Source: Onthophagus taurus | Lineage: Eukaryota > Arthropoda > Insecta > Coleoptera > Scarabaeidae | Direction: 5' to 3' | DNA length: 64,000 nt | Assembly: GCF_036711975.1 (NCBI RefSeq) | Contig: NC_091971.1 | Location: 3,479,501-3,543,500 of the forward strand | In this document: in pieces, positions 44,021 through 55,422 of the stretch | Numbering within the stretch: position 1 is the stretch's first letter | How the letters are laid out: each line of letters begins with the position of its first letter | Notes under the pieces: model-generated | Databases searched by the model: none | What the model saw: only the letters and a program-made list of their open reading frames with translations | What the model was told of the DNA's origin: nothing | Program-made: the position numbers and the translations under genes

Positions 44021-46742
44021 ATGTCCTGGCTATTTGGATATCGAAATCAAGATGGGCAGTCGGCAACTCCCGATCTCTCCCAATTCGGAGTTCAACCCCC
44101 TCAAGCTCCCGGAGGTGGCGGAACCCCACCGGAGGACCCCAAATTGACCAAGGCCGAAAGAAAAGCGATGGAAGCTTATCGTTTTGATTCATCCGCTTTG
44201 GAACGCGCCGCCCAAGCAGCGAGAGAATTAGAAAAGTCTAGTAAGTGTTTTAACTTTTAACAAATCATTTTTGAAGTTTGATTATGACTTATGTAATTAT
44301 GTGTTTTAAGGACATGCGAAAGAAGCTTTGGAACTTTCTAAGCTGCAAGAAGCTACGAGACAACAAGAATATCAAACAAAAATTAAAGAATATGAGGCTC
44401 ATATTGCTCAGATGCAGGTCGATCAAAAGAAAGTTGAAGGGGAAGAAAAAAGGAAGTATTTGCAAGAAGAAACTAGGCAACACCAAGCTAGGGCTCAGTA
44501 TCAAGATCAATTATCAAGGAAACGATATGAGGATCAATTGGCGCAACAACAAAGAATGAATGAAGAGAGTCTTAAAAGGTAATAAATTGCTGATTTGATT
44601 AATTATTTATTTATTTTTATAAATATTAGGCAAGAAGAGTCTGTAGCTAAACAAGAAGCTTTAAGAAAATCTACGATTGAGCATGAAATGGATTTGAGAC
44701 ATAAAAATGAAATGAAGAGAGTCGAAGCGGAATTAAAAGCAAAAGCTAAAGTTGATAGAGAAAACAGAGATTTGACTTTAGAACAAATCCGATTAAAAGC
44801 AACTGAAAATAGAGTTACTGTATTAGAAAGTATCAAGTAAGTTTATTTTACTTAATTTAGTTTGTCCACGACTACCTTATAATATATACAGTGTGTTAAT
44901 TAATTATCCTATCCCACGACGACATCATTGTAAGTATGCAACCAATATCACAGCAGTTTGCGTTATTGGTTGCATACTTGCAATGATGACGTCGGGTACG
45001 ATAATTAATTAACACACTGTACCTTATTTATAAATGAGTTTTCTAAAACAAAAGGGTAGTTATTTTTCACAAAGCGAATAATATTGGTGAATAATCATTA
45101 TTCACGGGTAATCAATTTGACAGACTTGAATAATTATTTAAAACGTCAAAATTTCGAAAAACGTTCGTTTAATTTAATTTGTTTAGGACTTTCCAAAGGT
45201 TTGATATCGAAAAAACGTAAACAAATTCCTTTTTTTCGTATGAGTTAAGCATAAATTAATTAATTTTCCTAAAAAGAAGCATGACGTTTCATAAAATTTA
45301 CGTTTAATTTTGACAGATTGGTGTGAAGTTGGTTACAGTTGGTAACTTTGAATTTGTGTCACATTGACGTTTAAACTTTATTCAAAAATTTATTTAAAAA
45401 AATAAATTTATGGAATCAATTCCAGTAGTCATGGACAAAGTTAACCTTAGTGAATAATAGCCCTCATTATATTCTCTTATAATAATATACTATTAATTTA
45501 TTAATTAAAATTTTTAGAACTGCAGGTTCAGTCCTTGGTACGGGAGTAACCGCTTTACTTACTGATTGGAATAAAGTCCTTGCTGCAGCTGGTGGTTTCT
45601 CATTACTCGCGTTAGGTGTCTACACAGCTAAAGGAGCAACTGGAGTAACAGCACGTTACATTGAAGCCCGATTAGGAAAACCATCGCTAGTTAGAGAAAC
45701 ATCAAGATTTTCGTTTCTTGATACTCTTCGTCATCCAATTCAAGCATTTCAAAAATTAAAAACATCGTCCGCAGATGCACTTCAAGGTGTGATTTTAGCC
45801 CCTAGATTAGAAGAGCGGTTAAGAGATGTTGCAATAGCCACTAAAAATACTAAGCAAAATCGAGGACTTTATCGAAATATTTTGATGCATGGTCCACCTG
45901 GAACGGGTAAAACGATGTTTGCGAAAAAACTTGCTAAACACTCAAATATGGATTACGCAATATTAACCGGGGGGGATGTGGCCCCAATGGGACGTGAAGG
46001 TGTTACAGCAGTTCATAAAGTTTTTGATTGGGCGACTAGTTCACGAAAAGGTTTGATTTTATTCATAGATGAAGCAGATGCTTTCTTAAGAAAAAGATCC
46101 TCAGAAAATATTTCCGAGGATTTAAGAGCAACTTTAAACGCATTTTTATACAGAACCGGAGAACAAAGCAATAAATTTATGTTAGTTTTGGCCTCAAACA
46201 CCCCCGAACAATTCGATTGGGCCGTTAACGATCGTTTAGACGAAATGGTTGAATTCTCTTTACCTGGGTTAGAAGAACGCGAACGTTTAATTCGATTATA
46301 TTTTGATATATTCGTGCTTCAACCAGCAACTCAAGGCGCTCGGCGTTTAAAAGTCGAACAATTCGATTATGGGGCTTTATGTTCAAAAATGGCTGAAATG
46401 ACCGAGGGAATGTCTGGAAGAGAAATTGCTAAATTGGGTGTTTCATGGCAAGCAGCCGCTTACGCATCTGAAGATGGTGTACTCACTGAAAAAATGGTTT
46501 TGGAACGAGTTAAAGATAGCGTTATGCAACATAGGCAAAAAGTTGAGTGGCAATCTGAGCAAGAACGCAGAGAATCTAAGAGTATTTATCACTCTGAAAA
46601 AGAAGAATCTTACAAACCTATCGCGATCACGATTAAGGAGATCGATGAGGAGATTGAAAATATTTCGAAGCATAAACAAAGCGAGTTGAAAGAAATTAAA
46701 AAAGAACTCGAAGAGGAATCTGATACGAAAACGAAAAGATAA
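44021..46742 (+). CDS. ATAD3: ATAD3 mitochondrial AAA+ ATPase
   Basis: Exons 44021-44240, 44311-44578, 44630-44836 and 45518-46742 agree in phase and give 639 residues, the family's usual size. The N-terminus [10 protein letters not shown] and the Pro/Gly-rich stretch are typical. Residues about 55-230 form the charged coiled coil ([20 protein letters not shown]). A membrane segment ([20 protein letters not shown]) lies near 250-268. The AAA+ domain has Walker A GPPGTGKT near residue 357 and Walker [12 protein letters not shown] near 413, then an arginine-rich [10 protein letters not shown] sensor region. By family knowledge it spans the inner mitochondrial membrane and organises nucleoids and contact sites (Drosophila bor). 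Intron 3 carries a MITE. Confidence 0.96.
44889..45019. mobile_element. Near-perfect palindromic MITE, 131 bp
   Basis: Arms of about 62 bp beginning CAGTGTGTTAATTAATTATC and mirrored at the right end, with roughly 90% arm identity by eye. TA flanks both sides. Inserted in ATAD3 intron 3. Confidence 0.88.
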
Positions 46743-46761
46743 TTATTAAAAATGATTAATT

Positions 46762-46905
46762 AAATAAATAAATAAAGAAAAGGTAGTTTAATAACAATTT
46801 TACGTTATTCCAAAAAAATAAATAACAAAAAGGTAAATAGATTTTTCTTTATTATTTACCTTCTTGTATGGGTTTTGATTCGTTTCAATTTGAAAGTGAA
46901 TGACG
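46762..46905. repeat. Duplicate of COQ7 downstream flank, copy 1
   Basis: AAAGAAAAGGTAGTTTAATA to TTTGAAAGTGAATGACG matches 49425-49560 almost base for base. It forms the ATAD3 3' flank and may supply its polyadenylation region. Confidence 0.85.
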
Positions 46906-47261
46906 TAAAAAGAAATGATCTAGAGGTAAATGTGAACTTTTTGAATGTTGACTACAAATTGGAAACGTTTAGACTAAGAACCAAATTGTAAAAGCGTTTC
47001 TTCGAGTGCAGCATTTATTTGTTACTTGTTGTGATGATGCACTTTGTATTTTTATACAAAAAAAAAAGTTGTAAATTTTACATTTTTCTTAGAAAATTTT
47101 TTCTCATCCTATCGAAAAGAGAAATTTATATTAAACTTCTCTATTAAAGTCTTCAAAAAGATCCCACAAGTTTTTAGTTTAGTTCCGATTTTTTGTTGTG
47201 ATACATTTTATAATTAATTCATCAATGTAATTAAAAAAGAAATAAATAAAAATCTAAATAC

Positions 47262-47465
47262 AAATCATTTTTTATTTCTAATTTTTTATTTCATATCAAT
47301 ATAATCCATTTCAAAATTAAATAACTTTTGATATAGCAATAGCGGATTTACATCCAAATTTAATAACCTCACTAAACTTTATAAAAAATGAACGGTATCA
47401 GCACCGTGATCAATTCTAGTATAATGGTGTTCTTGTTCTTCATCTCGAAACTTAGTAATGATCTT
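47262..47465 (-). pseudogene. COQ7: Truncated copy of COQ7 3' end
   Basis: 47316-47465 matches the last roughly 150 bp of the COQ7 coding sequence at 49652-49800, with small deletions and substitutions. The 5' part of the gene is absent; the copy stops next to the palindromic array. The equivalents of the final catalytic ExxH region are frameshifted, so it cannot encode enzyme. Confidence 0.87.
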
Positions 47466-47469
47466 CAAA

Positions 47470-48975
47470 AATTAAGTACTAGTACAAAACTAGAACTAAC
47501 ACTAGACCGAGAACTAGAAACATTCGGATTTAGCCACACGTCTCTCAAGACGGCTAAACCCGAATGATTCTAGTTGTTGGTCTTGTGTTAGTTCTAGTGA
47601 TAGTGCTAGTGTAAAACTAGAACTAGAAACATTCGGGTTTAGCCATACGTCTTTCAAGACGGCTAAATCCGAATGATTCTAGTTCTAGGTCTTGTGTCAG
47701 TTCTAGTTTGACACTATCACTAGAACAAACACTAGACCGAGAACTAGAAACATTCGGATTTAGCCACACGTCTCTCAAGACGGCTAAACCCGAATGATTC
47801 TAGTTGTAGGTCTTGTGTTAGTTCTAGTGATAGTGTTAGTGTAAAACTAGAACTAGAAACATTCGGGTTTAGCCGTACGTCTTTCAAGACGGCTAAATCC
47901 GAATGATTCTAGTTCTAGCTCTTGTGTCAGTTTTAGTTTTACACTATCACTAGAATTCATCACTAAATCCGAGAACTAGAAACATTCGGATTTAGCCACA
48001 CGTCTCTCAAGACGGCTAAACCCGAATGATTCTAGTTGTAGGTCTTGTGTTAGTTCTAGTGTTAGTGTAAAACTAGAACTAGAAACATTCGGGTTTAGCC
48101 GTACGTCTTTCAAGACGGCTAAATCCGAATGATTCTAGTTCTAGCTCTTGTGTCAGTTTTAGTTTTATACTATCACTAGAATTCATCACTAAATCCGAGA
48201 ACTAGAAACATTCGGATTTAGCCACACGTCTCTCAAGACGGCTAAACCCGAATGATTCTAGTTGTAGGTCTTGTGTTAGTTCTAGTGATAGTGTTAGTGT
48301 AAAACTAGAACTAGAAACATTCGGGTTTAGCCGTACGTCTTTCAAGACGGCTAAATCCGAATGATTCTAGTTCTAGCTCTTGTGTCAGTTTTAGTTTTAC
48401 ACTATCACTAGAATCCATCACTAAATCCGAGAACTAGAAACATTCGGATTTAGCCACACGTCTCTCAAGACGGCTAAACCCGAATGATTCTAGTTGTAGG
48501 TCTTGTGTTAGTTCTAGTGATAGTGTAAAACTAGAACTACCATTCTACCAACTATCATTCGGATTTAGCCGTCTTGAAAGACGTGCGGCTAAATCCGAAT
48601 GTTTCTAGTTCTAGGTCTTGTGTTTTTTCTAATTTTACACTATCACTAGAACTAAGACTAGACCGAGAACTAGAAACATTCGGATTTAGCCACACGTCTC
48701 TAAAGACGGCTAAACCCGAATGATTCTAGTTGTATAGTCTTTTGTTGGGTCTAGTGATAGTGCAAGTGTAAAACTAGAACTAACACTAGAACTAGAAACA
48801 TTCGGGTTTAGCCGCACGTCTCTCAAGACGGCTAAACCCGAATGATTCTAGTTCTAGGTCTAGTGTTAGTTCTAGTTTTATTTCTAATTTAGCGCTAGAT
48901 TGTTGTCTAATTTTATTGAGCTATAACGGATGCTGCGTTCCCCGTATTGATCTGTTATATCGAGGTTTTACTGTA
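47470..48975. mobile_element. Expanded palindromic CTAGTTCTAG element between ATAD3 and COQ7
   Basis: Right terminus CTGTTATATCGAGGTTTTAC at 48952; no clear left terminus. Hairpins with TTCGGATTTAGCCACACGTC and CGGCTAAACCCGAATGATTC repeat. The landmark CTAAATCCGAGAACTAG at 47963, 48189 and 48421 gives a period of 226-232 bp, unlike the other two arrays. Confidence 0.87.
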
Positions 48976-49424
48976 ATGTCAAGTGAAATAATAAAAATAG
49001 GAAAAAGTAAAAACTTTTTGTGAGAAATATTAAAAATGTTTAATTTATTTCAAAAAGTAAACATGTTTCGAAACAAATGTTTCATCTTCAGTACTTGAAA
49101 TAATTACAAAATGATGGAAAAATTTAAAATATGTTGGAAATAGGAATGAGTTTTGGTTTTCTTTCTTAAAATACAAAATATTTCTAAAAAAATTTTGTAT
49201 ACAAGTTCAAAATAAATAAAATCATTTACGTTTATCACTTACTTTTTAGATAAGTTAATTTCCAAGAAATTTAAAGGATTTTATTTATTTAATTTATTAA
49301 ATTTTTTAGAAATATTTTGTATTTTAAGAAAAAAAAACCAAAACTCTTTCCTATTTTTATAATTTAATTTTTGAGAAATATGGAGAATTTATCCCTTTCA
49401 TCACGTGCTGCATTTTAAATAAAT
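48976..49424. other. AT-rich spacer beside COQ7
   Basis: Contains two loosely similar stretches (TTTCTTAAAATACAAAATATTTC near 49160 and its inverted form near 49310), a weak inverted repeat. No gene. Confidence 0.45.
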
Positions 49425-49651
49425 AAAGAAAAGGTAGTTAAATAACAATTTTACGTTATTCCAAAAAAATAAATAACAAAAATGTAAATAGATTTTTCTT
49501 TATTATTTACCTTTTTGTATAGGTTTTTATTCGTCTCAATTTGAAAGTGAATAACAAAAAAAAGAAATAAATACAAATCATGTTTTATTTCTACTTTTGT
49601 ATATTAATATCAACTAACAATTATATCACATCAACATAATCAATTTAAAAA

Positions 49652-50242
49652 TTAAATAACTTTTGATATAGCAATAGCAGATTTACATCCAAATTTAATA
49701 GCCTCACTAAACGCTTTATAAAAAGGAGCAGCTTCAGCACCATGATCAATTCCAGTATCATGGTGTTCTTGTTCTTCATCTCTAAACTTAGTAATTGTCT
49801 CCAATAATTCTTTGTTTACATCAGGATCGTTCATCAAGGTCCTTAATTGATCATTATAATGTTCAACAATAACCGTTTCAACAGCCACTGTACACGCCAT
49901 AGCAGCTTTATCCCCCAACAACGCTGACCCTGCCCCTAACGCAAAACCGAGTACATTCCAAATTGGAATCATTGCAGTTGGGCGAACTCGGTGTTTTTTA
50001 ATTAATTCTTCGAATGTGTTTCTGTGATGAATTTCTTGTTCCCACATGTGTTTGATTAAGGGACCCTTTGAAGTACTCCCAAGTATAGCCATTTGACCAG
50101 CGTATATTCTATCGGCACCAAATTCTCCTGCATGATCAACTCTAATTATTTCATCTAAATCCGATTTTGTTGTCGATACTGATCTTAATCCTAATATTAA
50201 TGAGTTTATAGGAAGTTTTTGTGCTTTCTTTAACGTTAACAT
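49652..50242 (-). CDS. COQ7: COQ7 / CLK-1 demethoxyubiquinone hydroxylase, mitochondrial
   Basis: 196 residues, intronless. The N-terminus (MLTLKKAQKLPINSLILGL) fits a mitochondrial targeting peptide. Di-iron ligands appear in order: Glu of VDHAGEFGADRIY, ExxH in EQEIHHRN, Glu of AVETVIVEHYNDQ, and ExxH in DEEQEHHDTG. The enzyme hydroxylates demethoxyubiquinone in the penultimate step of coenzyme Q synthesis, at the inner membrane. It is divergent from WDR59 with 296 bp between start codons, which probably form a shared promoter. Its 3' end and flank have a broken copy at 46.8-47.5 kb. Confidence 0.97.
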   Translation of the reverse strand: MLTLKKAQKLPINSLILGLRSVSTTKSDLDEIIRVDHAGEFGADRIYAGQMAILGSTSKGPLIKHMWEQEIHHRNTFEELIKKHRVRPTAMIPIWNVLGFALGAGSALLGDKAAMACTVAVETVIVEHYNDQLRTLMNDPDVNKELLETITKFRDEEQEHHDTGIDHGAEAAPFYKAFSEAIKFGCKSAIAISKVI

Positions 50243-50538
50243 GTTTTTGACATTTAAACCAAATTTATTTTTGAATAGGTTATGTTTTGATTAGTAATTA
50301 GAAAGTTTCGATTGATTTTTAATTTCAAAAGGATTTATGTAAATTAAGATTTAATTATGAAAAAAATGTTTTGATTAAGTTTTTTGGGTGGAATTACAAA
50401 AATTTTGGTAATAAAATTGTTTAAAAATGCAATTAAATTCAAGTTTGGGTTAAATCGAACCTCATTTTTATGATGTATTTTGAAAAGAGGTTATGTTTCC
50501 TAATGGCTTAAAGATAATTTTTAAAAAGCTCAAAAGAA
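50243..50538. promoter_or_regulatory. Bidirectional promoter region COQ7/WDR59
   Basis: The 296 bp between the two divergent start codons. No TATA box is evident, as expected for housekeeping genes. Individual sites cannot be named. Confidence 0.5.
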
Positions 50539-53500
50539 ATGGCTGCGAGATGGAACAGCGAATTTTATGTTGCTATGGAACAGAGGGATCTTCAAGCTAG
50601 TGCTATGGCAGTTAATAATTCCGGGAATTTTGTGTTATTAGCAGGGTATGTTTAAGCTTTTTTATGTCTTTTTTTACTAAATATTATGTTTTTTTTAGTC
50701 GTAGATGTATAGCAATAAAAAATCTAGATGATATTGATGGGGAACCCCTAAAAAAATTCCCAAGGCAAAGTAAATATGAAGTAGGTTCAGCGGAATGGAA
50801 TCCCACCGAGCATAACAGAGAATTATGTGTTATTTCTGTAAGTTAGAAATGACCCCAATTAAAATATCACCTTTTTTGACATTACTTTGTTTAGAGTAAC
50901 CAAAGACTTGAAGTTTTATGTTGGTCAAAAGGCGAATTAACCCAATCTCACTCATTACGAGCACATACTAGAGTAATTACTGGTTTAAATTGGCATAGAT
51001 CAGACCCAAATATTTTAGCTTCATGCTCAGTGGATACTTTCATTTATATTTGGGACATTAGAGACTCAAGACGGCCATCAATCTCTCTTTCTGCTATAGC
51101 AGAAGCTACTCAAGTGCGTTGGAACACTATGAATTCAAATATTCTTGCAACCGCGCATGATGGTGATGTAAAACTTTGGGATAGAAGAAAAGGTACAGCT
51201 CCCGTACAATATATTAGCGCCCATTTATCTAAAATTCATGGATTAGATTGGAGCCCTCGTTCGGAAACGTATTTAGCAACATCAGGGCAAGATTGTACGG
51301 TGAAATTTTTTGACACAACAAATGCTCGAAGAGCAGAATCTGTTTTAACAACGAATGCCCCTGTTTGGAGAGCCAGGTTTACGCCGTTTGGAAATGGATT
51401 AGTAACGGTGGTTGTGCCACAATTGAGACGGGGAGAAAATGGGTTATTGTTATGGAATACTGATAACAGGGGAAGTCCCGTTCATACATTTGTAGGCCAC
51501 AGAGATGTTGTATTAGATTTCGACTGGCGAAAGCGTTTACCGAACGACGTCGATTTTGAATTAATAACTTGGTCGAAAGACCAAACTCTATTAATATGGA
51601 AAATAGACCCTTTTGTACAAAAACTATGTGGACATCGTCCCGAAGAAAACGCGGAGGAAGATTTAATGGAAGAATTAGTTAAAACATCCTCCCCAAAAAT
51701 CCAATTATTACAACAAGAATTTTCTTTATTAAACGTCCACATTCCAAACATGGAAGTTGTTAAAATGGACGTAACCAGGCGAACTTGCACGGTTAAAGTT
51801 GATTCAAGTCTCGGAATAGTTTGTTTACAAGTCATTTTTCCAAACGCTTACCCCCACGGGGTTCCCCCCACGTTCCAAATTGTTCAAGGATCTACCATTG
51901 ACGCACATTTAGCGAGCCAATTAACTCAAACTTTAAATCATGTGGCTCAACAAAGAGTTATTAAAAATCGGACGTGTTTAGAACCTTGCCTAAGACAATT
52001 AGTTGCGACTATTGAACAATACCAAAGCGACCCGACTGACTCAAAAAAACAATTCGATGTAAATTATACTGAATCTAGTAATTTAGGCACTTATAATGAC
52101 ACTTATATACCATTTCCACGAACATCCGGAGCGAAATTTTGCTCCGCAAATATTTTAGTGTGTTTTGGTCGATCCATAAACATTCGTAAAGCGGCTATAA
52201 ATAAAGGTGAAACGGCTACACCCCGCGCTTTATCCGCTTTAGGAAATTATGGCTCAAAAAGATCAAACGGACCTGTTACAATTTCATCTTATTATTATCA
52301 AAAATCACGAAGAACACAACAAAATCCGTATAAAGGTCCAAAAGCGTATGTGTTAGTATACGATGTCTCCCCTTTGTTTTATGTTAACCGCTTTTTGGCG
52401 GACAATTATATCTTGGCTGGAGACGTAGTCGCAATTTGTCGATACAATAAATCGATCGCTTCTAGTATTGGACGCGTCGATTTGGTACAAGCTTGGACTT
52501 TAGCGGAATTAGTTTCTGGCCCACAACAAGCGGAAGAAGATATGTGTTGGACGTATCACCCGTTTGGAAACGAATTAATGCAATCTTTGTTAGTATCAAT
52601 CGAAACTTGATGCCGATGATTTTGATGTATTGAGAGTCGAGTTTTAGAATTTCCCATTACGCCAATCAATCGGATGTACAAACGGCTGCCATGTTATGTT
52701 GTATTTTTGGTAAAGAAAATGAGACAAATTCGAAAAAAATTACTACCAAACAGCGATTAATACATCCTGAAGTGAGTAAAAATAATTTATATCTAAAATT
52801 AAAAGCTTTATGCTTTTCTTCATATCTATCTACTAACTTTTAAAACTAATTTGGATGTTTTATTTTTAATTCGATTTTATAGTTAATAGCAGCTGGAAAA
52901 AGGTGGTATGAGGTAATATATTAATTTGATAATATTCTAATCTTTCAAATCTAATGCTTATTTTTAATAATTATTCATCATCATCACATTGATCCTGTGA
53001 CAATCCTCGCGCTAAGATCCTCCTCAATGTCATCTTGCCACTGATTATGGGGTCTTTGTGGTATAGTCGCCTTTGGCGGTATACTTTCTTTGCCCATCGA
53101 TCTTTTGATATGCATTCCAGATGATCCAGCCATAATTCAGGCACTTTTAATCAGGGTCAGACCAATGAAGGCATTCCCTTATCTAACACCTTGGAACGAG
53201 CCCTCTAAGAGTAATCCTTTTATTAATATACCAGGAATTTTATATAACTTGCAATATATGAATACAGTAACCATAGTTAAGAAACTCCTATCTACTTGCA
53301 CTGTCCCACATAAAATGCAACATAGCTTAATGGTACTGGCATGGGTAGTTTTGCAAAGGAAAAGTTTCGCTAGAAAAAGGTGACGTTCTTATGATAACTC
53401 TGAGTTTCTATCTTAAGACACACCACTAAAAAATATCGAAAATATCAGGTACAGAAACGATCGTCGGCTAAAAGATGATTTAGACAAAATTCACTTTTTT

Positions 53501-55355
53501 TAATGATTTAGACATACAAATGTCATCTTAACTTTTAAACGTCATTTTGACGTTTACAAATCACAATACGTTTCCCTGAAATGGTACCAACCTAAATTTT
53601 TGAAAATCTTTTGATAAATGTCTAATATTTCCAACCAATTTTTTTGTAACTTATATGATACGTCAGTATATTTCGCCACTTTTAATATTTCACAAAGAGT
53701 TTTTTTCATCAAATTAACTGATTTTTGAGTTTTTTTAATATCTACTTTCTTTAACGATGTTGACGATGTTAACGATTGTCAAGTTGACGTTTAAATGTCA
53801 AATAATAATATTTTTACTTTTTATACAGATCATTTTGCAATAATGATGTTCATTATTTCATTCTGATAAATGGTATAGTTTTCCACTTTCCATCCAATTT
53901 TCTTATCGATATTTTATTTTTCTTATTCTGTCTTGTACTGTTTTTGTATTTTTTTGAATAATTTTGACATACAAATGTCATATTAACGTCAATTAACGTT
54001 CAAACGCCATTTTGACGTTTAAAAACCACAACAAATATCCTTAAAATCGTACCAACCTAAATTTTTGGAAATGTTTTGATGAATATCGAATATTTCATAC
54101 AAGTTTTTCTATAATTTTTGATTTATAGTAACATATTTCGTTAATTTTAGTATTTCCATAAAACATTTTACATTAAATTAACTGATTTTTGAGTATTTTG
54201 AGATCTAGATTTGAACAATATTGACGTTTAATTGTCAAATTGACGTTTAAAAGTCAAATAACTGAGTGTAAAGTTATTAGTTATTAAACTTAAAATTTAT
54301 TATAAGAACTTTCTTGTTTAATTTTTTGCATTAAATCATTATAACTTAAACCATTTTATCATAGGCTCAAATACTTGAGGAACTACTAAAGCTAGAACTA
54401 ACACTAGACTAGAACAAGAATCATTCAGGTTTAGTCCTGCGTCTAGGTTTATTCGCGTTTTAGGTCCAGTGTTAGTTGTAGTTCAATAAAAATATGCAAC
54501 ATAGTGATATCTTATGTTAAATAATGCTGCCTACCACTGTCACTAGAACTAACATTAGACCTAGAACTAAAAACATGCAGGCATGTTGCATTTTATGTGA
54601 GACAAAGTAAGTAGGTTTCTATGGAAATATATTTGACTCATACACCATATTAAATATGATACTGACTTCCAGAAACAATTTTTCCTATAAATATAGCAAC
54701 ACCTTGTCTAATCTCCTTATAATATCCTACATTACATCAAAAGTAATTCTTAATACATAAACTTACAATAAGAAAGAAATCATAGTTTTATCATTTTATG
54801 TAATAACATAACTCCTTTTATTTTATACAGTCTGGTGGATCACCTTATCACACAATACCAGTAGCAGATATAATAACAGAAGGAATCGGTTTCCCATTAA
54901 TAAAATCAACTCGTTCAAGTTCCTTAGAAAATCTCCGCCTTCATGAACTTCAACATCCCTCGATCGTAGATAAAGATCAAAACGTGAATCTTTACGAATA
55001 TTACAAGTTAAGTTACGCTGAATTACTACACCGATGGAAATTGTTGTACAACCGAGTGGAGGTTTTAAAATATATGTCGACGCCGTCGGAGACTTACCGG
55101 GGATTGGAATTTTTAACAGACTGCCAAAATTGTCAAAAGCCCTCTAAATATTGTACGTGCGATAATTGCAAGAAGCTCTCTTTAAATTGTATCATTTGCC
55201 ACACTTCTGTGAGGGGTTCGGCGAATTGTTGTTTAATGTGTGGCCATGGTGGGCATACAGCTCATATGCAACAATGGTTTGTGAAGAATAAAATGTGCCC
55301 TTCTGGCTGTGGGTGTCGATGTCTTGCCGAAACGGCTGAAGTTTTTAAATTATAA
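50539..55355 (+). CDS. WDR59: WDR59, GATOR2 complex subunit
   Basis: Exons 50539-50645, 50699-50837, 50895-52588, 52648-52771, 52883-52912 (30-nt microexon) and 54831-55355 agree in phase; 872 residues. Residues about 1-340 are WD40 repeats (LASCSVDTFIYIWDIRDSRR, YLATSGQDCTVKFFDT, HRDVVLDFDW). An RWD domain follows (around NVHIPNMEVVKMDV ... YPHGVPPTFQ). The C-terminus is a Cys/His zinc module: CQNCQKPSKYCTCDNCKK ... CIICHTSVRGSANCCLMCGHGGHTAHMQQW, the RING-like end of the family. As part of GATOR2 at the lysosome it promotes TORC1 activity in amino-acid sensing. Intron 5 (1.9 kb) holds LINE and repeat debris. The stop is 67 bp from the NDUFAF6 stop on the other strand. Confidence 0.95.
52883..52912 (+). 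CDS. WDR59: WDR59 microexon of 30 nt
   Basis: TTATAG|TTAATAGCAGC...TATGAG|GTAATA encodes LIAAGKRWYE. It is phase 0 on both sides and joins LIHPE to SGGSPYHTIPV. It is supported by splice sites and open phase; skipping would also preserve the frame. Confidence 0.65.
52975..53090 (-). pseudogene. LINE C-terminal fragment in WDR59 intron 5
   Basis: The minus strand reads QRPHNQWQDDIEEDLSARIV, matching the GRPxxRWxDDIxEDL ending common to LINE reverse transcriptases. Short and isolated. Confidence 0.6.
53505..54370 (-). repeat. AT-rich repeat family, two units in reverse orientation
   Basis: Dyads GTCATTTTGACGTT near 53545 and 54010 give a unit of about 450 bp. It ends with TTAATTTTTTGCATTAAATC and continues into CTAGTTCTAG-type sequence. 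Confidence 0.82.
54371..54590. repeat. CTAGTTCTAG-family fragment joined to AT-rich repeat
   Basis: AAATACTTGAGGAACTACTA at the junction is the inverted form of the junction at 17895 and 60140. CTAGAACTAACACTAGACTA words follow. Confidence 0.75.
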
Positions 55356-55422
55356 ATTTGTATTTAAATAATTGTATTTATTTTTCAGATTAAAATTATT
55401 TATTTTTCGAAACATGTTTTAA

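Noticed and set aside
53090-53383. 97-codon plus-strand frame in WDR59 intron 5
   Set aside because: It starts within an antisense LINE remnant and shows no domain or splice support.
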